From positions 496,001-560,000 of the forward strand of contig NZ_CP022881.1 of assembly GCF_003491325.1 (NCBI RefSeq): DNA of 64,000 nt. Reading direction: 5' to 3'. The translations under genes and the position numbers were made by a program. The notes below the pieces were generated by a model. It was not told the origin of the DNA, ran no database searches, and saw nothing but the letters and a program-made list of their open reading frames with translations. Position 1 is the first letter of the stretch. The number at the start of each line of letters is the position of its first letter. Positions 1 to 8,461 of the stretch are shown in pieces. Origin of the DNA: Staphylococcus sp. M0911. GTDB lineage: Bacteria; Bacillota; Bacilli; Staphylococcales; Staphylococcaceae.

Positions 1-716
1 TAGGATTATTCTCACCCATTATTTTAAGTTTAATTGTGGTATTCATTGTTTCACTTATCGGCTTTATTATGTATGAAAATAAGATTAAATATCCTTTAGT
101 AGATTTTAGTTTGTTTTCAAATAAAGGATATAGTGGTGCAACAGTTTCTAACTTTATGTTGAACGGTGTTGCAGGTGGGACACTCATTGTTGTTAATACC
201 TACTACCAACAACAGTTAGATTTTAATGAATCACAAACAGGTATGATTTCATTAACTTATTTGATAGCAGTATTAATTATGATTCGTGTAGGTGAAAAGA
301 TACTACAAGCACTTGGTCCGAAACGTCCGTTATTAATGGGTAGCGGTATTACTGCACTTGGTTTAGTATTATTGTCTTTAACGTTTTTACCAGAACCTTG
401 GTACATTACATCTAGTGTTATTGGTTATTTATTATTTGGTACTGGTTTAGGTATCTATGCTACACCATCTACAGATACAGCTGTAGCACAAGCGCCTGAC
501 GAAAAAGTGGGTGTTGCTTCAGGTGTTTATAAAATGGCATCATCTTTAGGTAATGCATTTGGTGTTGCTATTTCTGGAACGATATATGGCGTATTTGCAT
601 CACAAATGAATATGGAGTTGGGTGGTTTTATGGGTGTAATCTTAAACGCGGTCATTGCCATCATTGCATTCTTCGCCATTTTATTATTAGTTCCAAAGAA
701 AGCAAGAAATTTATAA
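1..716 (+). CDS. MFS efflux transporter, C-terminal part (5' end outside window)
   Basis: The reading frame is open from base 3, so the start lies upstream and only about 237 residues are visible. They contain at least six hydrophobic membrane segments. The stretch with GTGLGIYATPSTD followed by AQAPDEKVGVASGVYKMASSLGNA is typical of the C-terminal half of DHA2-type (14-TMS) drug:H+ antiporters of the major facilitator superfamily. The substrate cannot be inferred. An intrinsic terminator follows 10 bases after the stop. A staphylococcal SdrM/QacA-like pump is possible, but the N-terminal motifs needed to decide are missing. Confidence 0.85.
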   Translation, partial: GLFSPIILSLIVVFIVSLIGFIMYENKIKYPLVDFSLFSNKGYSGATVSNFMLNGVAGGTLIVVNTYYQQQLDFNESQTGMISLTYLIAVLIMIRVGEKILQALGPKRPLLMGSGITALGLVLLSLTFLPEPWYITSSVIGYLLFGTGLGIYATPSTDTAVAQAPDEKVGVASGVYKMASSLGNAFGVAISGTIYGVFASQMNMELGGFMGVILNAVIAIIAFFAILLLVPKKARNL

Positions 717-725
717 TTACTAGTG

Positions 726-758
726 AAAGGTCGAAACGAAAAAGTTTCGGCCTTTTTT
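726..758 (+). terminator. Intrinsic terminator of the MFS gene
   Basis: A 12-bp inverted repeat (AAAGGTCGAAAC / GTTTCGGCCTTT, with one G-U pair) around a short A-rich loop is followed by a T-run. Confidence 0.85.
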
Positions 759-869
759 ATAGCATTAATTTTAATGTTAGAAAATTATGAAAATTAAGTT
801 ATGTTCATTGACGATGTTAGTCTTAAATAGTATTTTAAAGGTAACTTTACCGAGGAATGAGGGATTGGA

Positions 870-1802
870 ATGAAGATAGCTATTGCAGGTTCAGGTGCAT
901 TAGGAAGTGGATTTGGTGCTAAATTATTCCAAAATGGATATGATGTAACGCTAATAGACAGTTGGGAATCACATGTTAAGGCAATTCAAACGAATGGATT
1001 GCACATAGATATTAATGGTGAACATTGTCATTTAGAAATACCAATGTATGATTCTAGAGAAATACCTGAAGATGTATTATATGATGTTGTATTTTTATTT
1101 CCTAAATCAATGCAACTTAAAGAGGTGTTAGATTATATACAACCACATATAACTCAATCAACTATCGTAGTATGTACGATGAATGGTCTAAAACATGAGC
1201 GTTTGATTGAGCAATATGTCGAATTACCACAAATTGTGAGAGGTGTGACAACATGGACTGCAGGAATTGAAAGTCCTGGTTGTACGCATCTAATGGGTAG
1301 TGGACCGGTTGAGGTAGGTTCATTGGTCACAGATGGTACTGCTAATGTAAAAACAGTCGTAGACATTTTGAATCGAGCAGAGCTAAATGGTGTATTGAGT
1401 AATGATTTACATCAATCTATATGGAAGAAAATTTGTGTGAATGGGACAGCCAATGCATTATGTACGATTTTAGAGTGTAATTTAGCAACATTAAATCAAA
1501 GCGATGATGCTAAAAATCTTATTTATAAAATAACCCAGGAAATTGTGCATGTAGCAACGATTGATGATGTGCATCTGAATTTAGATGAAGTGTTTGAGTA
1601 CCTCATCGACTTAAATGATAAAGTAGGTCCACATTATCCTTCGATGTACCAAGATTTAATTAATAATCATCGTAAAACTGAAATTGACTATATCAATGGT
1701 GCGGTTGCTCGCTTAGGCGCGGAACATCATATTGACGCACCAGTCAATCATTTCGTAGCTAATATGATTCATGCTAAAGAACAACAATTAGATGCACAAT
1801 AA
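870..1802 (+). CDS. Ketopantoate reductase family protein (ApbA/PanE-like)
   Basis: This 310-residue protein has an N-terminal Rossmann NADP-binding motif GSGALGSGFG (G7-x-G9-x-x-G12) and the C-terminal all-helical domain of the 2-dehydropantoate 2-reductase family. The segment SIWKKICVNGTANAL (about residue 185) fits the family's catalytic Lys/Asn region. Members reduce ketopantoate to pantoate for coenzyme A synthesis. Staphylococci also carry a separate panE beside panBC, so this paralogue may act on another 2-keto acid. GAGGGAT six bases before the ATG sets the start. It is monocistronic, with its own terminator. Confidence 0.85.
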   Translation: MKIAIAGSGALGSGFGAKLFQNGYDVTLIDSWESHVKAIQTNGLHIDINGEHCHLEIPMYDSREIPEDVLYDVVFLFPKSMQLKEVLDYIQPHITQSTIVVCTMNGLKHERLIEQYVELPQIVRGVTTWTAGIESPGCTHLMGSGPVEVGSLVTDGTANVKTVVDILNRAELNGVLSNDLHQSIWKKICVNGTANALCTILECNLATLNQSDDAKNLIYKITQEIVHVATIDDVHLNLDEVFEYLIDLNDKVGPHYPSMYQDLINNHRKTEIDYINGAVARLGAEHHIDAPVNHFVANMIHAKEQQLDAQ

Positions 1803-1821
1803 ATATAAGAAACCTTTTATT

Positions 1822-1865
1822 AAGCTTATAAGCAAAACCCACGAATTGCTTATAAGCTTTTTTAA
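1822..1865 (+). terminator. Intrinsic terminator
   Basis: A perfect 12-bp inverted repeat AAGCTTATAAGC / GCTTATAAGCTT with a 14-nt loop is followed by TTTTTT. Confidence 0.85.
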
Positions 1866-1908
1866 ACTGAAAAATGACGTGCGACATTCTAATATTTGAG
1901 GTGAGTAT

Positions 1909-2358
1909 ATGATTGTTAATGAACTAGAAAAAGCAGTCGTCAAACAATATATGAATTTGCTATTATTAGCAGATCCTGAAAAACAGGCAATAGAACAATA
2001 TATTAATCAATGTCATGTCTATTTACTAAGTGATGAACATCAATCCCAATCCCTAGCTATAGCAGCAGTAGAAACATTATCTGATACGGAGGTAGAGTTG
2101 AAGAACATAGCTGTTCATCCTTTATATCGCAGAAAAGGACTGGGTACTTACCTAATGACATGGCTTTTTGCTAAGTATCAAAACATGACGATGTATGTTG
2201 GTACTAGTGACACTGAAAGCACGCTCAAATTTTATTATCGATTAGGATTTAAAGACTATGATATTAGACAAAACTTCTTTATTAGCCAATATGAACAGCC
2301 TATTTATGACAATGGAAAATTGCTCAAAGACATGAAAATACTTAAAAAGGATTTATAA
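1909..2358 (+). CDS. GNAT family N-acetyltransferase
   Basis: This 149-residue protein has the GNAT acetyl-CoA binding signature: a beta strand LKNIAVHPLYRRKGLGTYLMTWL with the R-x-K-G-L-G pyrophosphate loop at about residues 66-82, then a C-terminal strand/helix FYYRLGFKDYD. It would transfer an acetyl group to an unknown small molecule or protein. GAGGTGAG precedes the ATG. It sits alone between a terminator and the DUF1440 gene, and no context points to the substrate. Confidence 0.85.
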   Translation: MIVNELEKAVVKQYMNLLLLADPEKQAIEQYINQCHVYLLSDEHQSQSLAIAAVETLSDTEVELKNIAVHPLYRRKGLGTYLMTWLFAKYQNMTMYVGTSDTESTLKFYYRLGFKDYDIRQNFFISQYEQPIYDNGKLLKDMKILKKDL

Positions 2359-2424
2359 AGTGTGTCTTAAGTAAATATGAAAGGGTAATGATAAAAGGAA
2401 AGATAAGTTTAAGGAGATGTTTGT

Positions 2425-2898
2425 ATGTCTGTATCATACAAGAAAGTGATTATGACTGGTTTGGTTGGTGGCTTCTTAGGTGGCGCCGTTAAAATGGGGT
2501 GGGAAGCATTATTGCCACCTAGAACGCCAGAACGTGATGAAGAACCACCACCAATGACGATGCTTAATCAATTAGGTTTACCTGAAAATGTTAAACATGC
2601 GCGTTATCATTATAATGGTAATGAGATTCCACTCACAATTATGGGTGTTCATTATGGATTTTCTATAGCAAATGCATTCGGTTATGCACTACTTGCAGAA
2701 AAATTTCCGCAAGTAAAAGTATTAAGAGGAAGTGCTTTTGGTGTCTTAGTAAATATTGCCTTTCATGAATACTTACTTCCTCATTTAGCATTAACACCTA
2801 AAGTAGAAGATTTACCTAAAGAAGAAAGATTTTCAGAATTACTTGGGCATATTATTTGGATGAATACGATAGATTTTGTACACTCGTCTAGCAAGTAA
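2425..2898 (+). CDS. YagU/DUF1440-like membrane protein
   Basis: This is a 157-residue protein with a glycine-rich N-terminal hydrophobic helix (GLVGGFLGGAVKMGWE), a proline-rich cytosolic or periplasmic loop (LLPPRTPERDEEPPPM), and two further hydrophobic stretches near residues 72-95 and 104-122. The pattern resembles the DUF1440 (YagU) inner-membrane family, linked to acid resistance in E. coli. The role here is unknown. A TAAGGAG ribosome site precedes the ATG. It may be co-transcribed with the epimerase 37 bases downstream. Confidence 0.65.
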   Translation: MSVSYKKVIMTGLVGGFLGGAVKMGWEALLPPRTPERDEEPPPMTMLNQLGLPENVKHARYHYNGNEIPLTIMGVHYGFSIANAFGYALLAEKFPQVKVLRGSAFGVLVNIAFHEYLLPHLALTPKVEDLPKEERFSELLGHIIWMNTIDFVHSSSK

Positions 2899-2935
2899 AT
2901 AATTCCCCATATATAAATAGAGAAAAGGTGAGATA

Positions 2936-3787
2936 ATGAGTAAAATATTTGTAACTGGTGCAACTGGTTTAATCGGCATCAAATTAACAAAAAGATTATT
3001 AGAAGAAGGTCACGATGTAGCTGGCTTTACAACATCTGAAAATGGTAAAAATAAATTAGAATCAGCTAATGTAAAAGCATATATCGGAGATATTTTAAAA
3101 TACGATACGATTGAAGCAGCTATTGCAGATTTCCAACCAGAAATCATTATTAATCAAATTACAGATTTAAAAAATGTAGATATGGCAGCAAATACTAAAG
3201 TACGTGTCGAATGTTCTAAAAACTTAATCGATGCAGCTCAAAAATACAATGTTAAAAAAGTCATCGCACAAAGTATTGGCTTTATGTACGAAGCAGGGGA
3301 AGGCCTTGCTACAGAAGAAACACCATTAGATTTAGATTCAAGTGGTGACCGTAAAGTAACGGTTGATGGTGTTATTGGACTTGAAGAAGAAACATCTCGT
3401 ATGGATGAATATGTTGTATTAAGATTTGGTTGGTTATACGGACCTGGTACTTGGTACGGCAAAGATGGTATGATTTACAATCAATTTGTAGACGGTAAGG
3501 TTACATTATCAGATGGCGTTACATCATTTATACATCTAGATGATGCAGTCGAAACGTCAATTCAAGCTTTAAACTTTGATAATGGTATTTATAATGTAGC
3601 AGATGACGAGCCTGTTAAAGGTTCAGATTTTGCAGAATGGTATAAACAACAATTAAATGTTGATCCAGAAATAAATATTGAACCTGCACAACCATTTGAA
3701 CGTGGTATTACTAACGATAAGTTCAAAGCACAAGGTGGTCAATTAATTTATTCAACTTGGAAAGATGGTATGAACCCAATTAAATAG
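2936..3787 (+). CDS. NAD(P)-dependent epimerase/dehydratase (extended/atypical SDR)
   Basis: This 283-residue Rossmann protein starts with TGATGLIGIKL (the G-x-x-G-x-x-G cofactor loop of extended and atypical SDRs). Downstream is GDI, at about residue 48, which contacts the adenine. FIHLDDAVE and IYNVADDEP are the C-terminal signature of UDP-sugar epimerase-like proteins. The canonical YxxxK is not clear, as in many atypical SDRs. The substrate is unknown. The start is supported by AAAAGGTGAG. A bidirectional terminator follows. Confidence 0.8.
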   Translation: MSKIFVTGATGLIGIKLTKRLLEEGHDVAGFTTSENGKNKLESANVKAYIGDILKYDTIEAAIADFQPEIIINQITDLKNVDMAANTKVRVECSKNLIDAAQKYNVKKVIAQSIGFMYEAGEGLATEETPLDLDSSGDRKVTVDGVIGLEEETSRMDEYVVLRFGWLYGPGTWYGKDGMIYNQFVDGKVTLSDGVTSFIHLDDAVETSIQALNFDNGIYNVADDEPVKGSDFAEWYKQQLNVDPEINIEPAQPFERGITNDKFKAQGGQLIYSTWKDGMNPIK

Positions 3788-3795
3788 CGTATATG

Positions 3796-3835
3796 AAAAA
3801 GCACGACTTAGCCTAATGGTTTAAGTCGTGCTTTT
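3796..3835. terminator. Bidirectional terminator between convergent genes
   Basis: AAAAAGCACGACTTA / TAAGTCGTGCTTTTT forms a 15-bp stem. A- and T-runs on both sides serve the epimerase gene (+) and the yidC-like gene (-). Confidence 0.88.
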
Positions 3836-3850
3836 TACTATGAATGAGTT

Positions 3851-4663
3851 TTAACGTTGTTCTTTATGTTGCTCTAGTGATTGTCTTAGTTGTTGGGCTT
3901 CTGATCGGCCAATCTTGGCATAGTGACGATGCGCAAAATGCATTTGGATGATTAGAAATGCGGCGCTAACCGACCAATAAAGGCCTAAAGCTGAAGCGGA
4001 ATGTAAAGATGCATAAGTGATGAAGATAGGTGACAAAATCATCATGACATAATACGTTTTACGTTCATCTTTAGGATAATGAATTGAATTCACTAAAGGT
4101 TGAATAAAATACATGAGTGCTGCTATTAGCGTCATCATAATATTCGGTTCGGTTAAATTAAACCATAAAAAATGTGGATATTTTGTAATACCATCACTAC
4201 TTGGATATTTTAAACTCATATATAAACTCATAAGGATAGGTATTTGTATGATGACAGGTAAACAACCGATGATATTTTTAAATGGATTGATACCATATTG
4301 CTTATATTTATTCATCAATAGTTGATTTGCTGCGTTTCGTTCCTCTTGAGAATCTGCTTCTTTAATCTTCTCTCTAATTTTATCAATTTGTGGTTGAACG
4401 ACTTTCGTTTTTTCGCGCATAATATGCATATTTTTTACTTGAATAAGCATAAATGGTAATAAAATAAAACGTACAATTAAGACAATAGCTATTATAGCTA
4501 ATCCGTAGTTATCATTAAACAATCGGCCAAATAAATGTAATAACCGATCCATAGGTTGCACAAATGTATTATAAAATAATCCTGTACGATTATCAGATTT
4601 TGAATAATCACATCCTGATAAACATAAAACAGTGATTAGTAATAGAGAAATTCGTTTGGCCAT
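3851..4663 (-). CDS. yidC: Membrane protein insertase YidC/OxaA, second paralogue
   Basis: A 270-residue lipoprotein of the YidC/Oxa1/Alb3 insertase family. From the chosen start the signal peptide ends in the lipobox LCLSGC (Cys18). Five membrane segments follow, with the conserved groove arginine in IVRFILLPFM, the charged cytosolic hairpin REKTKVVQPQIDKIREKIKEADSQEE, and the C-terminal SASALGLYWSVSAAF motif. An ATG at 4663 is preferred over the longer open frame to 4714 because AAGGAAG lies just upstream and the lipobox then falls at normal distance. It is shorter and more divergent than the housekeeping YidC. Some coagulase-negative staphylococci carry two yidC genes, and this is probably the second one. 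The isolated position, away from rnpA/rpmH, supports that. Confidence 0.85.
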   Translation of the reverse strand: MAKRISLLLITVLCLSGCDYSKSDNRTGLFYNTFVQPMDRLLHLFGRLFNDNYGLAIIAIVLIVRFILLPFMLIQVKNMHIMREKTKVVQPQIDKIREKIKEADSQEERNAANQLLMNKYKQYGINPFKNIIGCLPVIIQIPILMSLYMSLKYPSSDGITKYPHFLWFNLTEPNIMMTLIAALMYFIQPLVNSIHYPKDERKTYYVMMILSPIFITYASLHSASALGLYWSVSAAFLIIQMHFAHRHYAKIGRSEAQQLRQSLEQHKEQR

Positions 4664-4802
4664 TATTGACTTCCTTTTCATATGAAATATCTTTGTTTTA
4701 AGGTATGAAATCAATCATCACATACAATTTTAATCTAATATAACAAACTTAGTACATAGTTATGACACTTATTCTTAACTGTTTATTTTTTTAACGTAAC
4801 CG

Positions 4803-6311
4803 TTAGTTAGAATGACGTGTGCGTTTCTGACTTAAAATGATGATTACAAGTAATATGGTAATTAAGATGATACAACTATAAAAGCTAAATAAAGCCCATT
4901 TAGCATGTGATGGTAACCAGGTCATTACAAATGACCAACTATTATTGCCTAAGACGAAGTATGGTAATAAATACATAGCGACACTAATTAAAACAAATGC
5001 TACCATGACTAAAATAAAGGCATATAGTGAAGCTTTGCTTCTTTGTACCTTATATTTACCGTGTTTGATGGCAAATAAGCGACGTAAGATAAAGTAGAGA
5101 CTGATAACAACGCCTATCATAGAAATGATAGAGATAATCACGTTTATATTGTGAGCTTGATCAATTTTGGTCTCGATTGTCGTATAGTGTTTGTGGTTCA
5201 TGACTTGAGCATTTAAATGGTCTGCGAGTTGCGTCACTTTATTAGAATTCATATTTGCTAATACGACGATACCATAAGATTTCTTCGGATTGAGCAATAT
5301 AACAGAGGAATAGTTATCAAGTGTTCCTGTATGATATATATAATCTGTGTGAGCATTAGTAAACCATCCAGCAGCATAACCATTAGCATCATCCTCACCC
5401 TGTGATTCATTAATTGTTTTTTGAGATGCTTTAACAATATCTTTTGTTTTAGATGATGGTGCTAATTGCATTTTAACCCAGTGCTCTAAATCTCTCGTAT
5501 TAGACATTAAAAAGGCTGAAGGTGTATCTCCAATATTAAATGAAGGTGCACTTTTTTTAATTGCGCCACCTGATTGTTCATAACCAACGGCTTCGTGCTT
5601 ATTTTTAGAGTTGGTCTTTTTAAATGTTGTGTGTTCCATATCTAGTGGCTCTAAAATATGATCTTTGATATACGTGTTATAAGATTCTTTAGATACGTTT
5701 TGGATAATGAGACCTAATATATCGTAATTCATATTGGAATATTCAAATGTGTCTCCAGGTTTATGATTCAGTTCCTTGCCTTTGATACTTTGGACTAAAT
5801 TTTTGATAGAGTCGCCGTATACTTCAGTTTGATCCTCGCTTGTAATATCTGCGGGTATACCACTTTTCTGACCAAGTAATTGTTTAATCGTGATATCTTG
5901 TTTTTTACCATCATATTTCATGTAAAAGCCTGGAAGGTATTTAGATATATGATCATTAAGGTTTAGTTTGCCATTTTTAGCTAATTCTAAAATGGCATAT
6001 CCTGTAAATGCTTTAGTATTTGATGCAATTTCATATCGTGTTGTAGGCTTTGCTTTAATTTTCTTCTCGACATTTGCATAACCATAACCTTTATTTAAAA
6101 AGACTTTGTTATCTTTTATGATTAATATCGAAGCGCCAGGTATATCGCCAGATTTCATATCTGATTTCACGATTGTGTCGATATAATTCTGTGAAGATTG
6201 AGTGAGTAATGTTTCATTTTTATTATATGCCCAAAAATGTTTCGTAATGATCACAGCAATGAGTATGGCAATTACCATTATGGTAGTGATAATAAATGGT
6301 TTCTTTTTCAT
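4803..6311 (-). CDS. flp: FmtA-like serine hydrolase (beta-lactamase/D-Ala esterase family), Flp
   Basis: A 502-residue membrane-anchored protein. The N-terminal helix (residues 5-24) is followed by a class-C beta-lactamase/penicillin-binding fold with S97-N-T-K100 (SxxK nucleophile), Y191-S-N193 and H326-T-G328 (KTG equivalent). Three C-terminal membrane helices lie at about 388-410, 428-450 and 470-495. The whole architecture matches S. aureus Flp (FmtA-like protein). FmtA removes D-alanine from teichoic acids. Whether Flp does the same is not visible here. GAGGATT precedes the ATG. The gene is monocistronic and divergent from the potassium transporter gene. Confidence 0.85.
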   Translation of the reverse strand: MKKKPFIITTIMVIAILIAVIITKHFWAYNKNETLLTQSSQNYIDTIVKSDMKSGDIPGASILIIKDNKVFLNKGYGYANVEKKIKAKPTTRYEIASNTKAFTGYAILELAKNGKLNLNDHISKYLPGFYMKYDGKKQDITIKQLLGQKSGIPADITSEDQTEVYGDSIKNLVQSIKGKELNHKPGDTFEYSNMNYDILGLIIQNVSKESYNTYIKDHILEPLDMEHTTFKKTNSKNKHEAVGYEQSGGAIKKSAPSFNIGDTPSAFLMSNTRDLEHWVKMQLAPSSKTKDIVKASQKTINESQGEDDANGYAAGWFTNAHTDYIYHTGTLDNYSSVILLNPKKSYGIVVLANMNSNKVTQLADHLNAQVMNHKHYTTIETKIDQAHNINVIISIISMIGVVISLYFILRRLFAIKHGKYKVQRSKASLYAFILVMVAFVLISVAMYLLPYFVLGNNSWSFVMTWLPSHAKWALFSFYSCIILITILLVIIILSQKRTRHSN

Positions 6312-6565
6312 GATTCTAATCCTCTAATATTTAATAATGTGTCGTTGTTAATTGTGTGTAATTTATTATAGCAGTTTTCGAAATATTTTAGCGAATTAAA
6401 GGATTTATTTTATGAATAATAAATGATTAGAAAGAGAAATGAATAAAAAGTGTTATAATACTCTAAAAGAGTGATTAGTTAGTAAAAAGATATGGTGTTA
6501 ATCTATACAATTTTGAATGTTGGGAGTATAGTTTATCCATCAACATACAAAGAGGTAGTAGTGTT

Positions 6566-8395
6566 ATGTTTAATCAAATTAAAAGACTTTTAATTGGGCG
6601 TCCCAAAAAGAATAGGGACTTGAAAAACGAAAAAATTACTAAATTTAAAGCGTTAGCAATTTTATCTTCAGATGCATTATCCTCAGTAGCTTATGGTCCA
6701 GAACAGATATTAATTACATTATCTGTTGTAGGTGCAGTTGCGTCTTGGTATACATTACCTATTGCTGCAGGCGTTCTGATTTTATTAGCTGCACTTATAT
6801 TATCATATCGCCAAGTGATATATGCTTACCCTAAAGGGGGCGGGGCATATATGGTATCGAAAACGAACTTAGGAGAGAAGTGGGGACTTCTTGCTGGTGG
6901 TTCGTTATTGGTCGATTATATTTTAACCGTTGCAGTTAGTATATCCTCCGGTGCAGATGCGTTTGTAGCTGCATTTCCAAATTTATATGATTACAAAGTA
7001 CTCATAGCATGCTTATTAGTATTAGTCATTTTGATATTAAATTTAAGAGGTCTAACTGAATCGGCAACTGTGTTATCTTATCCAGTGTACTTATTCATCA
7101 TTGGATTGGTTGCATTAATTGTAGTGGGAACATGGCGTGTTGCAACAGGTGACATTCAACCCCATATGCAATCTTCAGTAGGAACAGCAGTACACGGCGT
7201 GACACTCTTTTTACTATTAAAAGCATTTTCTTCAGGGGCTTCTTCTTTAACAGGGGTAGAGGCTATTTCAAATGCGGTGACAAACTTTAAAGACCCAGCA
7301 CCTAAAAATGCAGTAAAAACGTTAGTCACAATGGGTAGTATTTTAGCATTCCTATTAGTAGGTATCGTAGGATTAGCATATGTATATGGCATTATGCCAC
7401 AGACTGAGACAACGGTTCTATCACAGTTAGCAACACAAATCTTTGGTGACAATGTGGCATTCTATTTTGTACAAGCTACAACAGTATTGATATTAGTATT
7501 AGCAGCAAATACTGGTTTTACAGCATTTCCAATGTTAGCGGCATCTATGTCTAAAGATAAATACATGCCTAGAATGTTTACGGTTAGAGGTGACAGATTA
7601 GGTTATTCTAACTCAATTCTTGTGTTAGGTATTTTTGCGATTATATTAATTATCTTGTTTAAAGGTAAAACTGAAAATTTAATACCATTATATGCAGTAG
7701 GTGTTTTCATTCCATTTACTTTAGCGCAATTTGGTATGGTATTAAAATGGTATAGAGAACGACCAAAAGGTTGGCAGGCTAAATTAGCAGTAAATACATT
7801 AGGTGGTACGATTACATTTGTGGTATTTATGATATTCTTGATTACTAAATTCAGTCATGTTTGGCCAATTTTATTATTCTTACCATTCTTTGTATCTGTA
7901 TTTGTAAGAATTAAAATTCATTATCGTAATGTTGCAGAGCAATTACGTTCTGATTTAGACGTGCATGACGTACCAGTAGTAGATCGTAGTTTAGCTATTG
8001 TACCGATTATGAGTATTACGACTGTCGTTGATAAATCAATTTATTATGCACAGATGTTAGCGAATAATGACGTGATTGCAGTGCACGTATCATTTGGTGA
8101 TGAAGACGAAAAAGCATTCCAAGAAAAATGGAAGCAACACTTTCCTGATGTAAGACTCATTATTTTACATTCAGAATATAGAAGTATTATCAGACCGATA
8201 TCACGATTTATTGATAAAATTCATCGCAAAGCCGAAGATCAAAATTATTTAATCACGGTGGTTGTTCCAGAATTTATTCCTAAGAAGCCTTGGCATCATT
8301 TATTACACAACCAAACAAGTTTACGATTAAAAATGCATTTAATTTATCAAAAGAACGTGATACTATGTACTATTCCATTTAAACTTAAAAAATAA
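6566..8395 (+). CDS. kimA: KimA-type potassium:H+ symporter (APC superfamily)
   Basis: A 609-residue protein with about 12 membrane helices (residues 30-455) and a C-terminal cytosolic domain of about 150 residues. The N-terminal LSSDALSSVAYGPEQ, the PKGGGAYMVSK loop, TGFTAFPMLA, and the terminal FIPKKPWHHLLHNQ block match B. subtilis KimA (YdaO), a high-affinity K+ importer inhibited by c-di-AMP. By homology it imports K+ at low external potassium. The gene carries no recognisable ydaO/c-di-AMP riboswitch in its AT-rich leader (6312-6565), unlike B. subtilis kimA, so control would be at the protein level. It converges on a CPA1 antiporter gene, so two cation-homeostasis genes share one terminator. 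Confidence 0.85.
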   Translation: MFNQIKRLLIGRPKKNRDLKNEKITKFKALAILSSDALSSVAYGPEQILITLSVVGAVASWYTLPIAAGVLILLAALILSYRQVIYAYPKGGGAYMVSKTNLGEKWGLLAGGSLLVDYILTVAVSISSGADAFVAAFPNLYDYKVLIACLLVLVILILNLRGLTESATVLSYPVYLFIIGLVALIVVGTWRVATGDIQPHMQSSVGTAVHGVTLFLLLKAFSSGASSLTGVEAISNAVTNFKDPAPKNAVKTLVTMGSILAFLLVGIVGLAYVYGIMPQTETTVLSQLATQIFGDNVAFYFVQATTVLILVLAANTGFTAFPMLAASMSKDKYMPRMFTVRGDRLGYSNSILVLGIFAIILIILFKGKTENLIPLYAVGVFIPFTLAQFGMVLKWYRERPKGWQAKLAVNTLGGTITFVVFMIFLITKFSHVWPILLFLPFFVSVFVRIKIHYRNVAEQLRSDLDVHDVPVVDRSLAIVPIMSITTVVDKSIYYAQMLANNDVIAVHVSFGDEDEKAFQEKWKQHFPDVRLIILHSEYRSIIRPISRFIDKIHRKAEDQNYLITVVVPEFIPKKPWHHLLHNQTSLRLKMHLIYQKNVILCTIPFKLKK

Positions 8396-8400
8396 ATTGA

Positions 8401-8446
8401 AAAGCCGTCGCACTCATTAAAGATAGATGAGTGTGACGGCTTTTTA
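8401..8446. terminator. Bidirectional terminator
   Basis: AAAGCCGTCGCACTCAT / ATGAGTGTGACGGCTTTT (17-bp stem, one G-U pair) is followed by T-runs. It separates the K+ importer gene and the antiporter gene. Confidence 0.88.
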
Positions 8447-8461
8447 GTTTAAGGTATATAA

